From Hypomesus transpacificus (lineage: Eukaryota > Chordata > Actinopteri > Osmeriformes > Osmeridae): a stretch of 64,000 nt of DNA. The stretch lies in NCBI RefSeq assembly GCF_021917145.1, contig NC_061061.1, forward strand, positions 15,949,484-16,013,483, read 5' to 3'. A program made the translations under genes and the position numbers. Positions 45,001 through 57,225 of the stretch are shown piece by piece; within the stretch, counting starts at the first letter, position 1, and each line of letters opens with the position of its first letter. The notes beneath the pieces were generated by a model. The model was not told the DNA's origin, ran no database searches, and was given only the letters and a program-made list of their open reading frames with translations.

Positions 45001-46877
45001 GACCGTCAGTTTACAGTACAGGCCCCAGTTCACTATGCTTGTTCCCAAGCAACCTGCTCGTCGCATTATTTTTAATAATCTAATGTAATTAGACAAGTAT
45101 TAACAGAGATAGCATTTAAAAACCTGTATTGACCCGATTTTGTAAAAAGTGAACCGATAGCCATATTTATTTGTGACCATTATGACCAATCGCATAAGCA
45201 CCTGAGCCATGTGCCCGCCCAGCTGTCAACTGTAGACACAAGGAGGCGGGGCCATAAATGGCGCGTGGGCGGAATCCCCTCGGTCAGAGAATGCAGCAAT
45301 CTGGGCATTACGCACACATTCATGGGTCAATCGAGGGCTGTGCTTGCTCGGCTATCTTCCACAATCCCCAATTCCACAATTCCCTATTCGACTTGTACAA
45401 ATATGTGAACCGGCTCGTTAAGGCATTGGTGAATATATAATAAGAAATTACATCTTTGAATGATGGGAATAAAGCAGAAATTACCACAGACTCTAACCCT
45501 TTCCACTCACTCCTACGGGATTAGAATCTGGGGTGAACTAATCTATGATAATCTGAACTAAATCTATCTAATCGTGGTGGAAAATTACACCATCAGGAGC
45601 TACTGTTCCACCCAGAGGTGAAACGGTTTACCCATCTGACCGGGAGCTCTTGGACTGGAGTATCAGAGACCACATGCATTGTCTGGGTTACTACGAGGAC
45701 AAAGAAACACGGCATTTTACAATCTAGCTGGAATATGGCATTTATGCAGAAATTGGCTCTTGAGTACCTCTGAATATTAAGCATAACGTGCATTGTATTG
45801 ACTAGATGGGGTAGGCTTTCTATATAGCCTAAACGTCCAGCGTTCTGCTGGCTATAAACTCAATAACCTGCCATTCAGATTTGTTTCATTTCGAATTAAA
45901 TTTTAACGTAGGCCTACGTAGTCTAGGTGAGTTGATGAAGAGGGAGTATCCTACGGGATGCCGTAGCTAGGTTACCTCAAGCATGTTCTGGGAGTGATTT
46001 CACGCGCCATCCAATTGGCAGCATCTATTCACACTCGAGAGCCTGCGCGTCATCATCGGTTCACGTCGACGAAACGAGTTGTAAGCAAATGAGAACATGT
46101 GAGACAACTGAGAGTGAAAAAGGCAGACCGGAGACTGAAGAGAAACGTGAGAAATATACCCGACTCGACGGAGAGCTTCATAATTTTAGCAACCAAAGTG
46201 GACAAGAGACTAGTGGTGGATTAATTTATTTCTGCGATTTATCGTCAGCATTTTTAGCTTTTTGATTGTCATAGCCTCCGTGCACACCGTTTTTACTCCT
46301 AATTTGTAGTCGAGACTGTTGGATGCTAGTGTGTGTGAAAGGACTTGTGCCAACCAATCCTTGAAGAAGATCCTTGCTGGTTGATCCACACTTTATCTTG
46401 ATGATTTTCCGATGATTTTTTGACAGTTTATTCTAGTTTAATCTTTCGACGACTGCCTGAAAATTGTGTCCTTATCAGTGATATCATCTGTTGCTGCTAC
46501 TGGATTTTAAAGCCCGTAGAACTGTTATTGGCAAGCGTAAGGACATCGTTATTTGGAGATGTAGACAGATCAGTTGCAATTGTTTTGAAAAAAATCCCCT
46601 CTAGATTCCAGATAAAATGGGAGAGAGATTATTATTACTCTTGTTGCTTCTCTTATCTTTACATGCAAGGTTATGATATTGCAGACGAGCCATTCAAAAT
46701 GATCCATCTCAACATCACCGGCTTCTCGAGGTTTCACGGTTTCCTTATTGAATAAGTCTGCAATATCCCTGTCACTAGACGGGTTTCAACTGGAGGTAGT
46801 ATTGGAGGCGAAACGATAATCTTGGAGGCATTTCTTCTTTTGAATCTACTTATTTTTTCTTTAACAAAAGAGGATAA
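41918..46877. other. Gene-poor interval and 5' region of foxo6
   Basis: No exon with domain support is present. The last ~800 bases are AT-rich and include the probable foxo6 5' UTR; an open frame at 46420-46755 within it has no recognisable domain. A CCAAT box (GACCAATCGC, 45183-45192) and a GC-richer stretch at 45190-45300 may mark an upstream promoter element. Confidence 0.4.
42018..42065 (+). repeat. Poly-G homopolymer (48 G)
   Basis: This is an uninterrupted run of 48 G. It is a strong potential G-quadruplex, or a mis-sized homopolymer. The apparent polyglycine and polyproline frames over it are not genes. Confidence 0.9.
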
Positions 46878-47372
46878 ATGTTGATGATGGAGGACGACGA
46901 ATTGGAGGCTCATCAGGTTGATATCGATTCCGATTTCGAGCCGCAAAGTCGGCCTCGCTCATGCACCTGGCCACTACCTTGTCCGGAGGATTTCCCGGGA
47001 GGACATGAGGTCAGTGGGGGTCTTCCATTGGTCACCATCAAGGTGGAACCGGACGATGTTCCCGCTTGCAGGGCAGGGAGAATGGGTGGCGCGCCGGCCG
47101 AGCTGAAGCACCCAGCCGGCGCCCCGGCGCCTCCCGGTGCGACGCACCCATGCCTGGCCGGCGCCGCGCTCGATGTGACCGGACAGTTGCGCAAAGCCAA
47201 ATCCTCGCGGCGGAACGCATGGGGTAACCAGTCGTACGCGGATCTTATCACACGCGCAATCGAGAGCACCCCTGAGAAAAGACTTACACTGTCACAGATA
47301 TACGATTGGATGGTCCGTTATGTGCCGTATTTCAAGGATAAGGGCGACAGCAATAGCTCAGCTGGATGGAAG
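46878..47372 (+). CDS. foxo6: Forkhead box O6, first coding exon (partial gene)
   Basis: This 165-codon exon ends at a consensus GTAAGA donor (47373). It begins [20 protein letters not shown], close to the FOXO6 N-terminus. It carries the first AKT site in [10 protein letters not shown] and the first half of the forkhead domain ([40 protein letters not shown]), ending with the FoxO-specific insert [11 protein letters not shown]. FoxO genes split the forkhead at exactly this point, and exon 2 (expected to open NSIRHNLSLH) is not in the window. FoxO6 is a transcription factor regulated by insulin/AKT signalling, prominent in brain. FOXO6 is preferred over FOXO1/3/4 by the AHQVD lead-in. The protein cannot be judged further from here. 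Confidence 0.9.
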
Positions 47373-48007
47373 GTAAGATAACTACGTGTGCAACAGCATA
47401 TGAATCAACAGTAGTGAATATTTAATGTCGGTATTCATCACACCCGACGTCTAATGACTGTGCACGATATATTTCCACAGTAGCCTCTCTAAACCTCTCT
47501 TACTCAACATCGTGTGTGAATGGTTACGCGTGGACAGTGCCATGCGCTGTCGTGCCTTTTTCAACAATGGTAGCAGATGAATGGGCATTGATGCCTTTTG
47601 GCACATATGTGAAGCCTTCACACGCACTTAAGCTACTTACCATGACACAATGGCTAGACTCAGTATTGCTATCAGAATGAACCACCTAGTTTATTTAGCC
47701 ATGTGTCCAGGCCAATTAATGACCGTAAGAAGTTAGAACCCCTCTGGAATCTCACTCTCCTGGTGAGTGATAGAGAAGGTTAAACGAGGAAGCTTTGACC
47801 AGCTAATTCCATCGTGCAAATAATCAACATGGGATGGATGTGTCAACCTGTCCTCTCCAGCACAACACTGGGACACTTGGAGCTGGTCTACTGTTCCTCT
47901 GTGTAAATATTCGGAGATGGTTTTTCTCCGCTGACCACACAGCACCGCGGTCTGTCTGGCCGCCAGCTCGGAGAGTAGCCTCCTGGACGCCTGCCTTGTT
48001 CCCTCTG

Positions 48008-48044
48008 CCTCACCCCCCCCCCCCCCCACACACACACACACACT
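48008..48044 (+). repeat. Poly-C tract followed by CA microsatellite
   Basis: A C-run of about 17 bases runs directly into a (CA)n tract of about 17 bases in foxo6 intron 1. Confidence 0.9.
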
Positions 48045-49290
48045 CTCATGGCCACGCTCTTCAGTGTGACCACCCACATGTTAGGCCAATAGTCGAGAAA
48101 TAAATAAACACAGGAGCAGAATTGTCAGAGAAACATTGGGTCCTTTTGGCCAAGGTTTCGAATCAGTGGTTGACTCTTAGAATGCTGAGTTAATCTTAAT
48201 CCTACCCAAAAAACCCTTGTCACCGTTTTTAGAACGTGGTTGAATAGCACTGCATTCACGGTTCTCGCTTGTGTGTGTGTGTGTGTTTGTGTGCGAGTGA
48301 GTGAGTGAGAGAGACTGAAAAGAAATGATTGGATCTCTAGTGCGGTGAAGACGAGAGCTACTCAAACTGACACATTCTTCAACACCATCCACAGTGTGTT
48401 GAATACGGCACAGACAATCCTCTTTAGAAAAAGCACCATACTTACAGACCCCCCCACCTCCTTCCCTCCCCCTCCCATTTAGGAAACTCCAAATAGGAGG
48501 AGTTCTCATCACAGTTGTCACATCATGTCATGCGTGCCGAATTTCATAATGGCTCCTCACTCTGAATAAAACCAACACTGTTGGGATGTGGGAAATGGAG
48601 GCTAGGGGGACCGTTTCTGCTAATGACATAACATCTACATGTTATTGCCGACGTAATTAGTCCCCACGCAAGTGTCTGAGGGGTCCTGAAAAACGTGTGC
48701 TTTATTGACGTAACCGTGTCTGTGTCTTGAAGCTAACCCCTGATGAAGTCAAGGGGTTAAAGAGTTGGGCTTCTGTCTTTAGCCGTAATCGCTAGCGCCC
48801 GACTGCCTCGCTAAGCCTGTCCCCGTTTAAGTGAGCCCGACGCAGGTGTGTCTGCAGGTAGCTTAGCCTCATCATCCCTGCCCTCGGGCCAACGCCGCCG
48901 GAGCGCGGCTATATGTGGCAGCGCCTAACCGCGGGTCCGACTCTTAGACTATCCTTAGCTCTGGTGACCCTGGGACGCCCACACTTACGAAACTGCAAAT
49001 TAGTGGCTTTTGGACAGTGGGAGTGTGAGGGGGGGGGGGGGGGGGGTGGTATGGGGGGGGGTATTTTGAGCAGCAGGCCAGACACGTCCCATTCCAGGTA
49101 ATGAGTGGGATTAGGTTGTTTAAAGCAGACAGGGAAGGCTACGGCGTAATGTCAGTGATAGCTCTGACCCGCTTCCAGTCGGAGACACGCTAAGGGAGTG
49201 TAAACATGCACTTAGCCTGGCGGTTGCAAACTCAGACGTGGTGAAACAGACAGCAAACCGCCCCCCTCCCTCCCCTCAGAAGACAGGTGT

Positions 49291-49330
49291 GCCCCCCCCC
49301 CCCCCCCCCCCTCCCAGTGGAGTATGGGTC

Positions 49331-49376
<46 letters not shown>
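49291..49376 (+). repeat. Poly-C run and (CT)n microsatellite
   Basis: A poly-C run of about 20 bases is followed by a CT repeat (49331-49376). The minus strand is purine-rich. Confidence 0.9.
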
Positions 49377-49381
<5 letters not shown>

Positions 49382-49732
49382 AACCCCCATCCCCTCGTCC
49401 CCCATCAAACACACACAGAAACGCACATGAGCACAAACCTATCGCAGCTCCGTGGTACTGAACCCAACCCCGCCAATAATTTCTGATATGTGCTTGCGTA
49501 CGACATTTAGATATGACTGCTTGCATCATATGCATTTTCACGTCCCAAATCAATACCGCGCACGGTCAGGGTCTTTGAAGCGTAACAGTTTGCATTTAGC
49601 CTGTTTTCGTGCTATTTGGTGAAAGAGGAAGAGGGGTAAAAAAAAACAAACAGATAAAAGACACACAAAAAAAATTGGTAAAGCTGCTGATGAAACAAAC
49701 TGAAATATTATTTTTTTGTTTGTGTGGGAGGA

Positions 49733-50080
49733 GGGGAGGAGGGGGAGGAGGGGAGGAGGGGAGGAGGGGAGGAGGGGAGGAGGGGGGAGGGGGGGGGGGG
49801 GGGGTCTCTGGAAGCAGCGGGGCCAGTGAGAGACAGGAGGGGGCAGAGAGCGGAGGCGGGGGGGGGGGGGGGGTAATGAGCAGGGTGGTTGTAGGGTTGC
49901 TGTGTGTATATATAATGGTTTCTGGAAGAACATAATCTCTCTCCCAGAGCAGGTAGAGTGTGTACGCTTCCAGCCCCCCCCCCTCCCCCCTCTCCTCCCT
50001 CCCCCTCCTCCCTCCCCCCTCCCCCCTCCTCCCTCCCCCCTCCTCCCTCCCCCCCCCTCCTCCCTCCCCTCTCCCCCCTA
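49733..50080. repeat. Opposed purine and pyrimidine minisatellite tracts
   Basis: The plus strand is GGAGGAGGGG-type purine repeat at about 49730-49804, and further G runs continue to 49873. About 100 bases later (49974-50080) it is CCCTCCCCCCTCCT-type pyrimidine repeat. The two tracts are approximate complements, so they could pair or form triplex structures. Confidence 0.8.
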
Positions 50081-50248
50081 AGAGACGGCGTCAGCAGTGC
50101 CATGTATAAATACACCTGCCCTCTCTTCTAGGAAGCCTAGAGACTGACCTGGAGTTTGAAGCTCCTTATGCACCTCATTATCTGCTTCTCAGAGATAGCC
50201 TGAACTTGCTGACACCACACCACTGTTTTGGTGGCATACTGTGTGTGC

Positions 50249-50272
50249 GGGGGGGGGGGGGGGGGGGGGGGG
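50249..50272 (+). repeat. Poly-G homopolymer (24 G)
   Basis: This is an uninterrupted run of 24 G next to a GTGTGTGC stretch. Confidence 0.9.
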
Positions 50273-50763
50273 TTATTTGCGGTCAAACTTTTCAGTCCTT
50301 GAGATATTGTTTAGCACACATCCGATTGAAACGCTACTTTGCATGTTCAGAGCGACAACAACAAGAAGAGCAGGAAGCTCCTCTAGGGACGGGGATCGTT
50401 CATTTCTTCTTCGTTTCGTTTTAAGGCGGTTGGCATGCCATCCAATTGAATTTAGTCATTTTATTAGTCAAACGTTGTATGTTTGTGCACCAGTGATTTG
50501 ATTTAAATAACAATACTTATTTCTCGAGACATAAGTCAACGTTACATTATATTACTTAGTCTCGATAGCGGTATCCATAAGCTTGGACCTTATCGATATT
50601 TTGGTTTTGAGAAATTTGGAACCCAAGTCCTTACAGAACCGGTTCTCGATACCCATCCTTAAGCTCCTCTGAGACTGAGGTACGTCCATAGCCTCGTGTG
50701 TGCGCGGTGTGTGCGCGTGTGTGTTTGACACATTTCCAGTATGCGTGCTCATTCGGTCAGCGG

Positions 50764-50885
50764 TGGACGGCGGGTGGCGTCTGTCACGGTGAGGACAGGG
50801 GTGGCGTCTGTCACGGTGAGGACAGGGGTGGCGTCTGTCACGGGGGGGACAGGGTGGCATCTGTCACGGGGGGACAGGGTGGCGA
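50764..50885 (+). repeat. Minisatellite, about 27-bp unit, 4 copies
   Basis: The unit is roughly GGTGGCGTCTGTCACGGTGA plus GGACAGG. Four copies diverge slightly; the last two have G-expanded spacers. The Arg/His/Pro-repeat frame on the minus strand results from this repeat. Confidence 0.88.
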
Positions 50886-52055
50886 GAGCGTGAGCGGGGC
50901 TCGTCTCATTCCACAGACACGCGTGTCCCGACCAGAGTGATCGGTGTGACAGCGCGTCACCGTGGCGAAACGGTGCGCAGCCTCGCGCTCGTCTGTCTCG
51001 TGCCTCTAATGGTGGGGTAGAGGGGTGCTGGCGTGAAAGCCCCCCCCGCCGCCGCCGCCACAGCGAACTGAATTTCAGTACAGGGAGGTTTTGGAACTTC
51101 TTCATCACGGACGAGGGGGACGACGACACGACGACACGGCCCCCCTATACTGCATGTGACAGTGTCTGTGTGTATGTCATTTCCCAGGGTGCATCGGGGT
51201 TGGACAGAGTGGATGCATGAACCCTGTGACCTCTGTGTGTAGTGGATGTGGTGTGTTACATGTGGAGGGGCGGGGGAGGGAGGGTCTACCCTGCAAACAG
51301 AGGGTGGGTGTGGTCTATGTGTGTTTGTGCCAGCACTATGTCCAGTATATATGTTTGTGTTAGACTGGCTTGTAAAACCCTGTGTGTGTGCACGTGTCAG
51401 CATTTTCTGTGTGTGTGTGTGTTGTGTGTGTGTGTGTACCACAGTGCGTCTGGACTGGGCGGCTGCCCACGGCCAGGGGATTGGAAGGCAGGTCGGAGCG
51501 AGTGCCAAGCGGTCAGTCAGACGCCCCTCATGGGAAGTGACTCGACTGTTATCCATAACGTGGTCTTTAGGTAACATGCCTCTCTGGCCAACTGTGCAGG
51601 GGGTCAGGGAAGTGCTTCTTTTCCACGTCAACCAGGAAAATCTGAGAGACGGAGAGAGTTCGAGAGGGAGGATGAGGAAGAGCAGCTCAGAGTGAGGGAG
51701 ACCTTGAGTGAAGATAGAGAGATAAAAGAACATCCTAGTTCATACGATGGTCCTTCCGAGTGTGGCCAGGGCGGGTGTGCGGTGTGTTCCAGTGGCTGTT
51801 CTCCAGAAGAAATGAACAGATGCACCCTCTCTTGGTTTCGTCAATACACACAGGACTGGCTAACATTAGAGGGAAATAAAGACTTGAACTGGCAGTAAAA
51901 AATGCTTTTACTGTCAATTTGTGTGTGTGAAAAATGGGTTTAACTATGTGTGCAGAGGCAAGACATCAGAGAGCAACAGTCAAAAGTGTGTGTGTGAGTG
52001 TGTGTGTGTGTGTGTGTGTATGCCGCCCGTAGTCTGAGGGTGTGAGACTGAATCA

Positions 52056-52155
52056 NNNNNNNNNNNNNNNNNNNNNNNNNNNNNNNNNNNNNNNNNNNNN
52101 NNNNNNNNNNNNNNNNNNNNNNNNNNNNNNNNNNNNNNNNNNNNNNNNNNNNNNN
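52056..52155. other. Assembly gap (100 N)
   Basis: Exactly 100 N, the conventional filler for a gap of unknown size. It lies just after a TG repeat and ahead of a CT repeat, so the missing sequence is probably repetitive. Confidence 0.99.
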
Positions 52156-52192
52156 CCCTCAGCGCTCCCAAGTCTTGGCAAAGTCACTCCTC

Positions 52193-52309
52193 AGCTGCTC
52201 TCTGCTCCTCTCTCTGCTCTCTCTCTCTGTCCTGTCTCTCGTCTCTCTCTCTCTCCCTCTCTCCCTCTCTCTCTCTCTCCCTCTCTCCCTCTCCTCAATC
52301 TTGCTTTCT

Positions 52310-52346
<37 letters not shown>
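52193..52346 (+). repeat. CT-rich tract followed by (CA)n microsatellite
   Basis: A CT/CCCT pyrimidine tract (52193-52294) is followed by a pure CA repeat (52311-52346). Confidence 0.9.
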
Positions 52347-52349
<3 letters not shown>

Positions 52350-52861
52350 CCTCCACCTCAGTGTGTCCCTAGTGTGTGAGTGTCTCAGTGACCATGTGAG
52401 AGATCACCCTTTCTGCCCCTGGCCACCAGCAACCTTCAACAGGGGAAACAATAGTGGACAGACAAGCCCCTGGTCTGTATCAGACTATCAGCGTGTCGGC
52501 CTCACGGCACTGTGTGTACAAGTGTGTGTGTCTGGGTGTGTGCAGGTCTTTCTGCTTGTCTCTCCTCTTGTAATGAACTCAGGCCGGCCTCTTTGCTTCT
52601 CTCTCCCAGGGCAAGCTTCAACAGCCTCCCAGCCACACCCGCAGCCTCAACCTCAGCCTTTATTTTAGCTCCAGCCCTGGCCACAGCCTCATTTTCAGCC
52701 CTAGCCTCTGCCTCAGCCTCTGCCTCAGCCTCGTTCTCCGTTCCAGCCCCTAACCCAGCCTCAGTTCCAGCCTGCCAGCGCCTCGACTCTTACATAACCT
52801 CCGAGACAGATGCTGAATCATCAGCTGCCCCCTGGCAGACTCTCTCTACCCAGAGGGTGTC

Positions 52862-52914
52862 ACACACACACACGCACACAGTCACTCACGCACACACACA
52901 CACACACACACACG
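52862..52914 (+). repeat. (CA)n microsatellite
   Basis: An imperfect CA repeat. Just upstream (52625-52780) is a degenerate tandem of CCTCAGCCT-like units. Confidence 0.88.
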
Positions 52915-53012
52915 CCATATGAAACAGACACAGGCATGCTGTAGCTCATGCATGTGTATCCCTTGATGTAACGCGAGTGAGAAGGTACATCAAGTCTGAA
53001 TGCACTAATGAG

Positions 53013-53101
53013 AGAGAGAGAAGTGAGAGGGGGAGAGGAGGATACAGAATGAGAGACTGAGACCTAGACGGAGACTGATGTAGAGAGAGAGAGAGGGAGA
53101 G

Positions 53102-53187
<86 letters not shown>

Positions 53188-53202
53188 GAGAGAGAGAGAG
53201 AT
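53013..53202 (+). repeat. Long (GA)n microsatellite
   Basis: A GA-rich tract of about 190 bases with a pure GA core at about 53105-53176, the longest pure dinucleotide run in the window. Confidence 0.93.
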
Positions 53203-53906
53203 CTGATTCCTCAGCTGTCTGTCTGGTTTGGTTTTGATGTGGAGAAAAAGTTTTTTTTCATGTTATGCAACTTTGAAGATGAAATGTTTTGAAGTGAGTT
53301 CGCTAGTTTCTTAGCGCCAGTTGGATTAATTTTTTTCCTTAAAATTCCTTTTTCCTTAAAATTATTGATCAGTTTGGAGTATAAGCTTACCTTACCTCAC
53401 CTACCTCATACATTTGTCTGAATAAAAGTTTTATTCCAGTTTGATTCCATGAAGGTTAAATATTTGTTTTACTATTTATTTTTCTAACAATTAGATATTC
53501 TATGTGAGTTTCTGCTTCAAACTGTGAAATGGTAAAACCATGGCAACCTTTTTCACTTCCCTTCCTGTCTTCCGTCCCTCTCTACCTCCCTCTCTCTTTC
53601 AATCTTTTTTTCTACCATTCCCACAATAAGAGGATTCATTTGTGTCCAGCAAAAAAGCAAAAACACACCTCGACCACATCAACACTCCTCTGACGCTCAT
53701 TGTTGAATGCCAGGAATTTCAAAAAATGCATTTCGACTCTCCTCCATCCACCATTTCCACCTCCCCTCTCTTTTCTCTCCCTCCTTCCACCGTCCCCTCT
53801 CTCTCCCTTTGTATCTCTCTCACTCTCATAGACCCGCACACCCTCTCACCGTCTCTCTCCCTCAACACACTTTCTGTTCCTATCGCTCGATTTCTCCTTC
53901 TCCTTC

Positions 53907-53914
<8 letters not shown>

Positions 53915-53956
<42 letters not shown>
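53915..53956 (+). repeat. (CT)n microsatellite
   Basis: An uninterrupted CT repeat inside a longer pyrimidine-rich region (53755-53962). Confidence 0.9.
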
Positions 53957-53958
<2 letters not shown>

Positions 53959-54120
53959 CCCTCATTCTCGTTCTCATCAGACAGATGTAAGAATAGAACA
54001 GGGGAAGCCCTCTCACCTCTCCCTGCACGCTGCCACATTAGCATATTCATGAGAGGGTGCATAAATTATACATGAGATCCGGAGGGGAAACAGTGAGGCA
54101 GAGAATGAGGCATACACGTA

Positions 54121-54134
54121 CCCCCCCACCACCA

Positions 54135-54170
<36 letters not shown>

Positions 54171-54183
54171 ACACACACACACA
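54121..54183 (+). repeat. (CA)n microsatellite with C-rich lead-in
   Basis: CCCCCCCACCACC leads into a CA repeat with one TA interruption. Confidence 0.9.
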
Positions 54184-55568
54184 GAGGGGAGTGTGAGACA
54201 CACACATGCAGATAATTGGTGAGACAGAGAGAGAGAGACAGAGAGAGGTATTGACAGTATGCAGGAAAGACAGCCTACACAATAAGAGGAAGGCAAAGAA
54301 AAAGCGCCAACAATCTCTCTCCCTCTTTTCAATGATGGCAGTGAACCATACGCCATAGAGGCAAGTGACTGACTTCCAGCTCTCTGTCACACTGAACTCA
54401 ATCAAAAACCACAGGGGGGGTCTTTAGGATGTTGACAAAACCATCACAAAGCAAACCTGTATTAGAATAAGCAACTGGAATTGACCGGTAGAGGAAATGA
54501 TAGGATTGAACGCAAGTTGTGTGTTCAGTTCTTCAGTCCACATCCTGTCGGTAAGATCAACCAATCAGTTGTTCTGTCCTCTCTTCCTGCCCACGTAGTA
54601 TACACAAGCCTGCTGGTAGTGACATGCCTAAGGGGTACCGTAGGGGGTACGCTACATGCTAATGACACGGATCCCACACTGTAAACTGTGTGTTTTACAG
54701 TAAAGCAATACCATCCCCGTCAAGGACTCTGTCCTGCAGTAACAGAGCGATGTGTTACGTTCAAAAGCCCCCACAGGGTTTAAATACGTTTCTTGTCTCC
54801 CAGTAGGGGCCTGTGTTCCAAACTGTTGGCTAGAGAAAACAGGTTATTCACATCTTTATTACGTACTGCCACCTTTACTGCTGTTGCCATACCGATCAGT
54901 TCTCACGAGGGAAGCCACGGGAAGTGGAGTACGCTGAACAGACAGCGACACAGAAGGGAAACGAGATGGAAAGCCAAAACCCTGGGACAGAGGAGGATGT
55001 AACTGTTGTGTGGTTTGTCATGCTGGCGTGCCATTGGTACGAGATGAAAGTCAAGTCAAAGTGATTGCTTGGTGCTGTATGTCGTCGGAGCAGTTCTGCG
55101 ACGTATGGGAGTGGTTGAGCAGTACGGTGGCGTGCGGGTGAAAGGAAACAGGTTTGTGTGTGTGTGTGACGTGGGTGTGGATGGAGATGTGTGTGCGTAT
55201 GTGTGTGTGGATGGGTACGAGTGTAAATTAGATTGTGTGCAGGCACATATGCTCTGTTCGATGTGTGTGGATGTTTGATTGTGTATTTGTGTGTATGCGT
55301 GTGTTGGTACCCCCTTGGTTCTGGTGACTGGAGCTAATATCAGATTACTGATGTAAATGGGTGGAGTGGCGTTCTCTCATTATCACTAATTGGAGTGAGA
55401 AGGACCACGGCCCCTCTCTCTGCCACCACAAGAGGGAGAGTAGAGGCCAGAGGGGAACAGCATTCCTACTCTCACACACACGCACACACCCACACGCAAA
55501 TGCACGACAGCATATACACACACAGCCATACACACAACACACACACAGCATCACCTCCACGTGCATAC

Positions 55569-55572
<4 letters not shown>

Positions 55573-55664
<92 letters not shown>
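55573..55664 (+). repeat. Compound (CT)n(CA)n microsatellite
   Basis: A CT run (55573-55636) abuts directly a CA run (55637-55664) with no spacer. Confidence 0.93.
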
Positions 55665-55666
<2 letters not shown>

Positions 55667-56684
55667 TTGTCTACAAACACAGACACACACACAAACCCAC
55701 TTACGCAGACACTCCACCCCCACACAGGCACATGAAACCATCGCACGCTAAACAACTCGTGCTATTTATAGAAACATATCTCAGAGAACCGCGGCAGCAG
55801 AGCTAACACGTCGCGCGCGGAGGGCCGCATGTACCTTCAACACACGACACGCCACGCTGTGGCAACCTACCCGTCCCGAGAGGGCTCTGTAAACGTGTCA
55901 CAGCAAACCAAAAGGATGCATCCGGACCGTCGTCCTCCAGCGATGCCCCGTAGGCTTGACATTTCATGGTTATTGACGGTATCAGACGACAAACCCGTCG
56001 ATCAAAGCCGATCACAGGGTTGGTTTGACTGGACATGTCGTGCTCTGCGCCATCACACAGATCGATTCATTTAGTGATGAGGATTAAACACTGGATTACT
56101 TTAATGACTCTCATATGGAACATGTGAATACGTGAAATGTGTTCAGCAGAGGTCCGCATTGTTCAACAGTGTTCAGCAGGGTTCAGCAGGGTTCAGCAGT
56201 GTTTGGCGGTGGGCGTGGGCTGCCTCTGGTCTGCTCCTGACCGGGTCACGATCAGTAATTACATTACAGTCATTATTCTCAGTTGACATTTCCTCACAGT
56301 TAATCACTTCCATTTTGTCAGCCCGCACAGGTCAGACCGTGTGTATGTGTGTGTGCATGTATGTGTCAAGTGTGTTAAATGTGTATGTGTGGGAGGGAAG
56401 AAAAATTGTGGAAACGAGACAGATGCTTAAGGGTTTGGCAATGCAGGCTCTCGCACATGAACAAAAAAGCTGGGTCCTTACGCTTTGAGTGACTGTATGA
56501 GTGCGTGTGTGTGCCTCTTTGAACCGGTGTAAACATATGTCTGTTTGTGTATGTGTCCGTGATGATTTGTGTGTGCATCCAGTGTTTGTCTGTGCATGTG
56601 TGTGTTTTTTCTGTGTGTGTGTTTTTCTGTGTGTGTGTCACTGACAGGTGTCTCTCATTTCAATCAGGAGAGACCTGGATAAGT

Positions 56685-57225
56685 GAAAGATATTTATTAC
56701 AGAATAAATGTACTACAATATTTCCCGCGGGGAATTATATAAATCAACGGGCGCCTGCCCAACGCCCGAAGAAGAATCCCCCGCGGAGTCCAGACACTGG
56801 TGGCAGTGGCACAGCCGACGACCAATCGAGCCGAAGATGGAGACAGGAACCGGGTGGCGACGGGGAGGTGGAGGGTCGCGCACTTGACAGCATGAACGAA
56901 CTACACAGGGAGAGAATCGTATTTAAAGGCACGGATCATATGACGCCATGTATTGTAGGCGGGAGCGCTAATCAACCTGAACCCCCGTGACCGCCCGACC
57001 CGGGAACGGGGGAAGGTAGGGAGTTCTTAGCGGGGGGAGTGAGTAGTGTAAACTACGATTGAGCCAGAGTGCAGAGATCGGTCTTGCCTGACTGAACTTG
57101 CGCTATGCTTCATTAGTACGCGATCTTCCCTCTCTTGCCCACACCGGGGTTTGAACCTGCGCTTCTCAGACTCACGCAGTCTCTCATAAACAGCGCTTCA
57201 GCCGGCTACGCTACTCAAAAGCTAG
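56685..57225 (-). other. Possible retroelement remnant with tRNA-like head
   Basis: On the minus strand it opens with an A-box TAGCGTAGCCGG (57202-57213) and B-box GGTTCAAACCC (57147-57157), spaced as in a long-variable-arm tRNA. The acceptor arms do not pair, so it is tRNA-derived and not a functional tRNA. About 210 bases on lies a TATA-like TTTAAATACG (about 56926-56935), and about 240 bases further an AATAAA (about 56689-56694). The GC-rich, repeat-free body differs from the surrounding microsatellite DNA. It could be an LTR-like remnant joined to a tRNA pseudogene, or an unfamiliar SINE. Confidence 0.35.

Noticed and set aside
46420-46755. 111-residue frame just upstream of foxo6
   Set aside because: In the likely foxo6 5' UTR, with no recognisable domain; it ends well before the foxo6 start and is in a stretch of AT-rich leader.
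50764-50885. CRISPR-like array
   Set aside because: The units abut without unique spacers, and the host is a vertebrate; it is a minisatellite.
50957-51733. 258-residue minus-strand frame, the longest unassigned one
   Set aside because: His/Thr-rich repeats come from a TG microsatellite; no conserved motif, and no matching splice partner.
53090-53205. Arg/Glu-repeat and Ser/Leu-repeat proteins near GA and CT tracts
   Set aside because: Such frames appear over every dinucleotide repeat in the intron and have no other support.
57135-57225. Functional tRNA gene on the minus strand
   Set aside because: A and B boxes are good but the acceptor arms do not pair.
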